A DNA stretch of 16,801 bases. Origin: Lachnospiraceae bacterium. GTDB lineage: Bacteria; Bacillota; Clostridia; Lachnospirales; Lachnospiraceae. The notes beneath the pieces were generated by a model. The model searched no databases, was not told where the DNA came from, and saw nothing but the letters and a program-made list of their open reading frames with translations. The stretch is taken from the NCBI GenBank assembly GCA_900770785.1, contig CAAGLJ010000060.1, positions 1-16,801 on the forward strand. The letters run 5' to 3'. The position numbers and the translations under genes are program-made. The first letter of the stretch is position 1, and each line of letters opens with the position of its first letter. Shown here one piece after another: positions 1-5,566 of the stretch.

Positions 1-123
1 ACAAAAACGTGCCGTAAAAAACAGCATGTTAGAATAGATAATATGAAGGAGATGTCGGATTTATTTTGCGGTAAATCTGCCGTAGGTGGGAACAATAATT
101 CGACGCGTGACAGCACAGTATAA
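1..123 (+). CDS. Possible 3' end of an upstream gene, or displaced N-terminus of the next gene
   Basis: The first reading frame is open from the window edge to a TAA at 121-123 and encodes a short hydrophilic stretch ending in STRDSTV. It overlaps the beginning of the next reading frame by 38 bases. Two readings are possible. It may be the tail of a gene starting outside the window. Alternatively it may be the true N-terminus of the 86-472 protein, displaced by one extra base in the GGG run at 88-90: dropping one G joins the two frames as a smooth AVGG-TIIRR sequence. I recognise no domain, and coding status is uncertain. Confidence 0.22.
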   Translation, partial: TKTCRKKQHVRIDNMKEMSDLFCGKSAVGGNNNSTRDSTV

Positions 124-472
124 GGGAAAAGATATCAGAAATATTATGGTATATAAAGCACGAAATCTACAGGTTAGTAATCATGAATTTGAACCTATCT
201 ATAAAACTCTGGTAAGTACATATATAGAACGAATATTGCGTTTTAGCAGTAATGATTTTAAAAAGGATAATATCCAGAAATTCTTCAGCAATAATCCAGA
301 CAGTCAGAGAAGCAAGTGGGGAGCGGATCGTGATTTTGTCAACTCTATTTTACAGGAGGGAGATGAACTATCCTGTGAAATTGATGATATAGCAGGCATT
401 TGCAGTATTCTGGTAACTTTCAATAATAATACAAAAAATCTGAAGGTGGCTATGAATAAAAAAACAAGTTAA
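86..472 (+). CDS. Uncharacterised 128-residue protein, 5' end doubtful
   Basis: The protein is small and hydrophilic, rich in Asn, Lys and Ile, with no signal peptide or membrane segment. I do not recognise its family. The frame opens directly after an in-frame TAG at 83-85 and would have to begin with GTG at 86, GTG at 107 or ATG at 146. None has a well-placed Shine-Dalgarno sequence, unlike almost every other gene here. This suggests either a weakly translated gene or one whose N-terminus lies in the overlapping frame upstream (see 1-123). It ends 36 bases before the first tube-like gene and is on the same strand, so it could belong to the injection-system operon. Its role is unknown. Confidence 0.45.
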   Translation: MGTIIRRVTAQYKGKDIRNIMVYKARNLQVSNHEFEPIYKTLVSTYIERILRFSSNDFKKDNIQKFFSNNPDSQRSKWGADRDFVNSILQEGDELSCEIDDIAGICSILVTFNNNTKNLKVAMNKKTS

Positions 473-508
473 TCCAAACCCAATCAAAAGAAAAAGGAGG
501 AAAAAGAC

Positions 509-937
509 ATGGGATTAAGATTAAACATTACGGGAAGTGAAAATATTAACCTGAATGAGACTATTGTAAAAGATGTTAAATTTGGGGCAGATATTCCCAA
601 AGATTCTAATGCACGTTCTACTGATTTAGGAGCAACCATCACTATTATAGGAAAAATCCTTGCAGCAGTAGGTGGTGAGGCCGCCGATGACACTATGAAA
701 TTAGCAAAGTGGGCTTTGATACCGGCAGAAAATGCAGATTGTTATCGTCAGTTACAGATTGAAGTGATTTCTGCCTCTCAGGTAGTAAGACGGGTGAATC
801 TTCCCAATGCCTTTGTAATTGGGTATGAAGAGGACTTTGCTGACGAAAGCGGTGTAGGTACTTTTACCTTAACCGTGAAGCAAAAGAAAGATAAAATGAA
901 AACCCTTTCCTTTGAGGGTGGCTTTGCAGGTGAATAA
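509..937 (+). CDS. Putative Hcp-like inner tube protein, paralogue 1
   Basis: A 142-residue soluble protein predicted to be rich in beta strands, starting MGLRLNITG, with a conserved-looking segment around residues 27-40 (ADIPKDSNARSTDLG). It is clearly paralogous to the next gene along its whole length. Small beta-rich proteins of this size, encoded with spike (VgrG-like) and PAAR-like proteins, are usually the ring-forming tube subunit of contractile injection systems. That assignment is an inference from size, duplication and context, because I cannot show homology to Hcp from sequence alone. The start is well supported by AAGGAGG at 494-500, eight bases upstream of the ATG. Strong ribosome binding fits a protein needed in many copies. 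An unrelated small structural or adaptor protein is the main alternative. Confidence 0.6.
   Translation: MGLRLNITGSENINLNETIVKDVKFGADIPKDSNARSTDLGATITIIGKILAAVGGEAADDTMKLAKWALIPAENADCYRQLQIEVISASQVVRRVNLPNAFVIGYEEDFADESGVGTFTLTVKQKKDKMKTLSFEGGFAGE
587..627 (+). repeat. 41-bp identical segment shared by the two tube paralogues, copy 1
   Basis: This 41-base stretch is identical to 1039-1079. It encodes the ADIPKDSNARSTD core of paralogue 1. The flanks diverge more, so the identity reflects strong constraint, recent duplication or gene conversion. Confidence 0.85.
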
Positions 938-946
938 AAATATATT

Positions 947-952
947 AGGAGG
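947..952 (+). promoter_or_regulatory. Ribosome binding site that decides the start of tube paralogue 2
   Basis: AGGAGG lies only 2 bases before the ATG at 955 but 8 bases before the in-frame ATG at 961. The second spacing is normal and gives an N-terminus (MGFRVKI) that aligns with paralogue 1 (MGLRLNI). The start at 961 is therefore preferred. Confidence 0.75.
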
Positions 953-960
953 ATATGGAT

Positions 961-1386
961 ATGGGATTTAGAGTAAAGATTGATGGTGCTACAACAATTG
1001 AATTAAAGGAAGAAAATGTTATCTCTGTTAAATTTAGAGCAGATATTCCCAAAGATTCTAATGCACGTTCTACTGATTTGGGTTCAACGGTTGAAATTAC
1101 AGGAAAAATTCTTACGGCAGTGGATGGAGAACCCTTTGATGCCACTAAGGAGCTTGGTAAATGGGCTTTAGTACCGGCAGAAAATGCAGACTGCTACAGG
1201 AAAGCAGTTATCGACGTGATTGCGGCTTCTCAGGTGGTAAGAAAATATACTTATCCGAATGCTTTTTGCGTAGATTACTGTGAGAATTATGGTGATGAAG
1301 CTGGCGTAGGAACGTTTACTTTAATTATCAAGCAGAAAAAAGACAAAATGGCTTTGACTGCTGTAGAAGGTGGCTATGCAGTTTAA
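961..1386 (+). CDS. Putative Hcp-like inner tube protein, paralogue 2
   Basis: A 141-residue soluble protein, a full-length paralogue of the preceding gene. The two share an N-terminal strand pattern, the ADIPKDSNARSTDLG segment, a WALVPAENADCYR-type block near the middle and a C-terminal GTFTLIIKQKKDKM block. An upstream ATG at 955 would add two residues but sits too close to the AGGAGG. The gene follows paralogue 1 by 23 bases and is followed by a 66-base spacer containing a hairpin. Two tube paralogues could form mixed tubes or serve different positions, such as the shaft and the ring contacting the spike; this is inference. The Hcp-like assignment rests on context, as for paralogue 1. The protein has no signal peptide. 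Confidence 0.6.
   Translation: MGFRVKIDGATTIELKEENVISVKFRADIPKDSNARSTDLGSTVEITGKILTAVDGEPFDATKELGKWALVPAENADCYRKAVIDVIAASQVVRKYTYPNAFCVDYCENYGDEAGVGTFTLIIKQKKDKMALTAVEGGYAV
1039..1079 (+). repeat. 41-bp identical segment shared by the two tube paralogues, copy 2
   Basis: Identical to 587-627. It lies at the matching position of paralogue 2 and encodes the same peptide. Confidence 0.85.
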
Positions 1387-1406
1387 AAGAAGGAGTAACC
1401 AGGAAG

Positions 1407-1431
1407 GAAAGCTGTCTCGAAGGCAGCTTTC
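1407..1431 (+). promoter_or_regulatory. Intercistronic RNA hairpin after the tube genes
   Basis: A 10-base stem (1407-1416 pairing with 1422-1431, one G-U pair) closes a 5-base TCGAA loop. It sits in the 66-base spacer between tube paralogue 2 and the J-domain gene. No T-run follows, so it is not a standard intrinsic terminator. It could protect the 3' end of the tube-gene transcript or partly attenuate transcription into the regulatory genes. A strong Shine-Dalgarno-like AGGAG at 1391-1395 lies before it with no start codon in range. Confidence 0.5.
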
Positions 1432-1452
1432 TCAATCCTAAATACAGAAAAA

Positions 1453-1785
1453 ATGGATTACTATCAGATATTACAGATTAACAGGAAAGCATCTCACCAG
1501 GAAATAAAAAAAGCATATAAAAAACTGTCCAGCAAATATCATCCAGATAATGCGGGGGAAGCAGGAAGGGATATGTTTGAACAGATTCAGAGAGCTTATT
1601 GGATATTAGGTGATGAATCAAAGCGACAGGCTTATGATGATGAGATTGCAGGAAAAGAAAAAAAGAAAGAAGACAAAGCTGTTAAACAGGCTGTAAAAAA
1701 TTCCAAAAGAAGCTATGAAGATCTTCAGGCATTTTACAAAGGAAATTATCAGAACAGCTTTGCATCATTTTTTGGTGTGAAATAG
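1453..1785 (+). CDS. J-domain (DnaJ-like) co-chaperone, class III
   Basis: A 110-residue protein that begins with a J-domain (residues 2-62). It has the helix II lysine-rich stretch, the diagnostic HPD tripeptide at residues 30-32 and the RAYWILGDESKRQAYD helix III/IV pattern. J-domains stimulate ATP hydrolysis by Hsp70-type proteins. It lacks the Gly/Phe region and zinc-finger domain of classical DnaJ and instead has a lysine-rich linker and a short C-terminal tail (YEDLQAFYKGNYQ...). It is therefore a specialised class III J-protein rather than the housekeeping one. Its natural partner may be the Hsp70-like protein encoded at 5567-8077 in the same gene series; that pairing is inference. No good Shine-Dalgarno sequence precedes the ATG, which suggests weaker translation than the tube genes. 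Confidence 0.88.
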   Translation: MDYYQILQINRKASHQEIKKAYKKLSSKYHPDNAGEAGRDMFEQIQRAYWILGDESKRQAYDDEIAGKEKKKEDKAVKQAVKNSKRSYEDLQAFYKGNYQNSFASFFGVK

Positions 1786-1795
1786 GAAATAAAAA

Positions 1796-2341
1796 ATGGA
1801 AAAAAAAGCAGGAGATATAGGAATAATCATATGTCTGATTATTTTGATGTTATATACGCAGCTAAAGCTGGATGCATGGTGGGAATGGTTAATTATTATA
1901 TTTTTGATTATTCTTTCGCTTATTACACTCCTTGATTTGATTTATCAGTTTAAACCCAATAGTAGAGAAAAGAAGTATGGTTTACCTTCCGGACAAGATA
2001 ACAGAATCAGAGAATTGATTTTGTTAGATGAGGATGACAAACCAATCAAATCCTGGGATCTGACAGGAAGAATATCATTATTGATAGGTAGAGATAATCC
2101 AGAAGAGCCTGTAGATGTGGATTTACAGGAGAGTGAATATAGCGCATTTATTGATTATCAGCATGCAGTTTTAAACTATTGTATGGATTCCTGGTTTATC
2201 GAAGACTTGAATTCTCATAATGGAATTCGTATTCAGAAAATTGATGATGGTATTTGCTATAAGATAATGCAGGGCAGACCTTGTCGTGTCAAACCGGGAG
2301 ACATTATTTACGTAGCAAATACCAAACTTTTAATTTCGTAA
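1796..2341 (+). CDS. Membrane-anchored FHA-domain protein
   Basis: A 181-residue protein. Two hydrophobic helices (about residues 7-25 and 30-50) form a likely membrane hairpin, leaving the C-terminal half in the cytoplasm. Residues about 80-181 form an FHA domain: IGRDN at 97-101, a SxNG-type SHNG motif at 140-143, and a strand pattern ending in LLIS. FHA domains bind phospho-threonine peptides. In T6SS, FHA proteins are targets or readers of a Thr kinase/phosphatase switch. The segment normally reading SRxH reads DYQH (120-123), so the Ser and Arg that usually contact phosphate are absent. It may bind a phospho-independent partner. It precedes a second FHA gene by 14 bases. Confidence 0.82.
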   Translation: MEKKAGDIGIIICLIILMLYTQLKLDAWWEWLIIIFLIILSLITLLDLIYQFKPNSREKKYGLPSGQDNRIRELILLDEDDKPIKSWDLTGRISLLIGRDNPEEPVDVDLQESEYSAFIDYQHAVLNYCMDSWFIEDLNSHNGIRIQKIDDGICYKIMQGRPCRVKPGDIIYVANTKLLIS

Positions 2342-2355
2342 AGGAAGGATAAAAA

Positions 2356-2856
2356 ATGAGTCTTACAAGATGTCCAAATGGTCACATGTTTAACAGTAGA
2401 AAACATGGTAATACCTGTCCTTATTGCCATATGGAGACAGAAGCAATGGAAGTGCCTAAGGCTCCGGAGGGCTATGAAGCACCCTTGGAGCTTTTAGAAG
2501 AGGAGATTGCCGCGGTTTGCGGATGGCTGGTTTGCATCGGTGGTGCACGAATGGGGAAGGATTATAAAATAAAAAATGGGAAAAATTTTGTGGGCCGGGG
2601 AGATGACATGGATATTCAGCTTTTAGGAGATAATGGTATTTCTAGAAAAAATCATACCATCATTGTCTATGATGAGAAAAAAAGAAATACAGTCATTTTG
2701 CCGGGAGATGCAGCAGGAATTACCTACTTAAATGGAGAAGCAGTGTATGTGCCAACAGAACTGATGCCCTATGACAAGATAGACTTAGGGCAAAGTACTT
2801 TTGTGTTTGTTCCTTTTTGTGGGGAAAATTTCAACTGGAATGATGTGAAAAGATGA
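2356..2856 (+). CDS. Zinc-ribbon plus FHA-domain protein
   Basis: A 166-residue cytoplasmic protein with no membrane segment. The N-terminus carries a CPNGH...CPYC arrangement (Cys6, His10, Cys21, Cys24), probably a small zinc-binding knuckle. An FHA domain follows at about residues 55-160, with VGRGDD around residue 79 and SRKNH at 96-100. That is close to the canonical phosphate-contacting SRxH but with one extra residue. Of the two FHA proteins here, this one is the more likely genuine phospho-threonine reader. Its stop codon overlaps the start of the next gene (ATGA at 2853-2856), which implies translational coupling to the PP2C-like protein and a shared signalling role. The target is not identifiable from sequence. 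Confidence 0.85.
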   Translation: MSLTRCPNGHMFNSRKHGNTCPYCHMETEAMEVPKAPEGYEAPLELLEEEIAAVCGWLVCIGGARMGKDYKIKNGKNFVGRGDDMDIQLLGDNGISRKNHTIIVYDEKKRNTVILPGDAAGITYLNGEAVYVPTELMPYDKIDLGQSTFVFVPFCGENFNWNDVKR

Positions 2857-3683
2857 TACTGAAGATAGTTTTATTAGTTCTTATAATTTGCCTTTTTATC
2901 AGAGTTATATTTGAAAAAAAAGAGAAATGTGCGATTGAAAATGCTTTAGATGGAATGGCACAAACTACAGGAAATAAAGAGATTCAGGCAGATGCAATGG
3001 ATATTTCCATTACTTCAGCAGGAAAATTAGCGGTTATGGCAGACGGAATTGGAAAAGAAAACATTGGAAAAGTATGTGCAAATTTGGCTGTAAAGGAGTT
3101 TATTCATGCCTTTTCTTTTTATAAAGTACTTCATAACCCGGAATATTTTTTTGAACGAACCATCTACGGTATACATAAACAGATACAAAAAATTCTGAAT
3201 GAATGTCAGGGTGGAGTAAGTCTGGCAGCAGTACTGCTGGCAAAAGGAAAAATGTATTATGCAGTGGCAGGACAAGTAAAAATTGCATTGGTCAGAAATG
3301 GGGAGTTGATTCCTTTGGTGGAAGGGCAGACCATTGGTGTACTGGCTTGTCAGGCATATAAGGATGGGAAGTTAAGCAGGCAGGAGACTATCTGGTCGAA
3401 AGAAGATAATTCGGTATGGAATTACATTGGAAAAGATGGATTTAGACAGATTGAGATTGCAGAAATGCCCATAGAGTTGAAAAAAGGGGATCTGGTGATA
3501 GTGATGACCAAGGGAATCTTTGAAGAATTATCTTACGCAGAGCTGGAAAGAGTTATGATTAATACCATGATTACAGTTCAGGAAAAGGCTAATCGAATCA
3601 TACGGCAAATAGAGCGGTTTCCCAAACAGGATAAAGATAACGGGAGTATATTGGTACTTCTGACAGATGGAGCAATGGAATGA
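2853..3683 (+). CDS. Membrane-anchored PP2C-like phosphatase or pseudophosphatase 1
   Basis: A 276-residue protein with one N-terminal membrane helix (about residues 2-19) and a cytoplasmic PP2C (PPM family) fold. PP2C enzymes dephosphorylate Ser/Thr using metals held by Asp residues. Visible motifs are D47 (in QADAMD), ADGIG with D64-G65, GGVSLAAVLLAKGKMYYAVAG matching the central strands, and DNG with D262 near the end. The usual SDG motif reads TKG (219-221), so one metal-binding Asp is missing and activity is doubtful. Both ends overlap neighbours by four bases (2853-2856 and 3680-3683), coupling it to the FHA gene and the second PP2C-like gene. It may be a weak phosphatase or a catalytically dead phospho-protein sensor. 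Confidence 0.8.
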   Translation: MILKIVLLVLIICLFIRVIFEKKEKCAIENALDGMAQTTGNKEIQADAMDISITSAGKLAVMADGIGKENIGKVCANLAVKEFIHAFSFYKVLHNPEYFFERTIYGIHKQIQKILNECQGGVSLAAVLLAKGKMYYAVAGQVKIALVRNGELIPLVEGQTIGVLACQAYKDGKLSRQETIWSKEDNSVWNYIGKDGFRQIEIAEMPIELKKGDLVIVMTKGIFEELSYAELERVMINTMITVQEKANRIIRQIERFPKQDKDNGSILVLLTDGAME

Positions 3684-5539
3684 GAAAAGAAAATTCAGGA
3701 TTCAGGACAGCTTTTGTATCAGAAGCAGGTTCCAAGCTGATTAATCATGATTATTTTGCTTTTATGGAACTGGATAATCTTGCCTGTTATGTGGCAGCAG
3801 ACAGTCTGGACGAAGACGATGAACGAAGAAGTGCACAAATAGTAACAAAGTGTATTCTACGAGAATTTTCTGAGCATCCCTCTATTTCCAGTCAGGCCAT
3901 TAAACGTTATCTTCATAAGGCACATAAAGAATTACTGGAAGATAGAAGTGGAATACGACTTCGTGCCTGCGTATCCGTTATTGTAACAGATTATGCCAGA
4001 TTTCGCTATGCCAGTGTGGGAAACAGCAGAGCGATGATTGTCCGAAATGACAGGATTCTCTATAGCAGTAAAGATCAATCTCTCTCCCAGAATCTTGTAG
4101 ATGCAGAACGGATACCCAAAGACAAGGTAGCTATCCACGAAGAAAGAAATAATCTTTATTCTTATCTGGGACAAATAGAAAAGAAACCAGACTTCCAAAT
4201 ATCTTCCAAAAAGAAGTTGTTAGATGGAGATATACTGATCCTTTGTACCAGAGGAATATGGGAAAACTTTGCAGAGGGAGAATTTTTCACTTGTATAAAA
4301 GATACTAAAACACCAGAGGAGCTGGTGGATAATGTAGAAGAATTTATCCTGGCTAAGCAACAGGAGGAAATAGATAACTTCACTATTGCAGCAGTTTTTG
4401 TAGATAAAATTTATTTGAATCCAAGAAAAAAACCAGGTTTAAAACAAATATTGATGGTGCTTATTCCAATCATTATTTTTTTATTAATTTTGGGAATTAC
4501 CCTTTTTATTCGCTATCGAAATCGAAAAGAAAAAAGGGAAGACATGGAACAAAGTATAGAAAGTGCTGCGGTATTTTTGGAATTGAATAATTTTGAAAGA
4601 GCAAAGGAAGAGTATAAGACGGCCAGGGAGCTGGCTGGGAAACTTGATGAAAAAGAAAAAGAAAAGCAAATAGCAGATATCCTTTTGTTACTGGAACAGA
4701 TTATTCTATCTGAACAGGCTATGAACGAAGGAAATTATGAAAAAGCACAGGAACTTTATTGGCAGATTAAAAAGTTATCGGAGAATTTAGCAGGATTAAA
4801 AGAAGACTATTTAAATACGCAACTAAACAAAATAGATGATTATCTGGAACTTTTTGAGTTATTGGAAGCAGGAGAAAGAAAAGAAGAGTATGGAGATTAT
4901 GCAGGTGCTATAGAGGAGTATAAAAAAGCAAAAAAACTTGCAACCGATTTATACGATAAGGAGACCAGAAAAGAAGCCTTGGAGAAACAGCAAGCCGCGG
5001 AAGAAGCACTGGGAAATTTAAGACAGGAAGAATTGGCTGATTTGGAAGAGAAGATTCAACAGGCGATTTTGGACGAGCAAGTTGCAGATGAGCTGAATAG
5101 ACAAGCATTACAGAACGATCAGAAAAATGCTCTGGAATTGGAAAGCAAGGGCAATGAACTGATGAATAATGAAGACTATCTGAGTGCGATTACCTATTTT
5201 ACGACCGCTATGGAGATGTATGCCAGTTTAGGTATGACGGAGAGAATGAATACACTTCAGGAAAAGATAAAGTCCTGTGAAATTCTTCAAGAGGAGGCTA
5301 AGGCTAAGGCAGCTCAGGAGGCTAAAGAAAAATCTGCACAGGAAGAAGCAGCAGAAGAAGCGAAGAAGGCGGCAGAAGAGGCAAGAGCTGCTACTGAAGC
5401 ACTAAAGCAGGCAGAATTAGAAAAAGCAGCAGAGGAAGCAAAGAAAGCGGCAGAAGAAGCAAAAAAAGCAGCAGAGCAGGCAAAAAACAGTGTGAGTCAA
5501 AACTCTGCGAGCGGAAATTCTTCCACCGCTACACCATAG
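3680..5539 (+). CDS. PP2C-like domain, membrane helix and TPR/EAK-rich C-terminus
   Basis: A 619-residue modular protein. Residues 1-250 are PP2C-like: D24 (NHDYF), D41 (AADS), the SVGNSRAMIVRN strand pair, and D232-N233 (DNFT). The usual SDG is TRG at 190-192, so a metal-binding Asp is lost, as in the preceding gene. Residues about 256-278 form one membrane helix flanked by Arg/Lys clusters. The C-terminal 340 residues are helical, with at least four TPR-like units (NNFERAKEEY, GNYEKAQELY, GDYAGAIEEY, EDYLSAITYF), then an Ala/Glu/Lys-rich tail and a Ser/Asn/Thr end. If the PP2C part is cytoplasmic, the long helical part faces the envelope exterior, a receptor-like layout that could link signalling to envelope anchoring. 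Topology is inferred. Confidence 0.8.
   Translation: MRKENSGFRTAFVSEAGSKLINHDYFAFMELDNLACYVAADSLDEDDERRSAQIVTKCILREFSEHPSISSQAIKRYLHKAHKELLEDRSGIRLRACVSVIVTDYARFRYASVGNSRAMIVRNDRILYSSKDQSLSQNLVDAERIPKDKVAIHEERNNLYSYLGQIEKKPDFQISSKKKLLDGDILILCTRGIWENFAEGEFFTCIKDTKTPEELVDNVEEFILAKQQEEIDNFTIAAVFVDKIYLNPRKKPGLKQILMVLIPIIIFLLILGITLFIRYRNRKEKREDMEQSIESAAVFLELNNFERAKEEYKTARELAGKLDEKEKEKQIADILLLLEQIILSEQAMNEGNYEKAQELYWQIKKLSENLAGLKEDYLNTQLNKIDDYLELFELLEAGERKEEYGDYAGAIEEYKKAKKLATDLYDKETRKEALEKQQAAEEALGNLRQEELADLEEKIQQAILDEQVADELNRQALQNDQKNALELESKGNELMNNEDYLSAITYFTTAMEMYASLGMTERMNTLQEKIKSCEILQEEAKAKAAQEAKEKSAQEEAAEEAKKAAEEARAATEALKQAELEKAAEEAKKAAEEAKKAAEQAKNSVSQNSASGNSSTATP
5348..5486 (+). repeat. EAK-rich degenerate repeat coding region
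   Basis: This stretch encodes tandem AAEEAKKAAEEA-type heptad-like units, at 5348-5383 and again at 5426-5486. They are separated by a more divergent segment. The nucleotide repeats are imperfect (GAA/GAG and AAA/AAG swaps). Such sequence forms a single long charged helix or coiled coil and may vary in length between strains. Confidence 0.75.
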
Positions 5540-5566
5540 AAAACGAAAGAAGTACGGGGATAAGTG

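Noticed and set aside
1407..1431. Reading the hairpin as an intrinsic terminator
   Set aside because: There is no T-run after the stem; the following bases are TCAATCC. It is kept as a processing or stability element instead.
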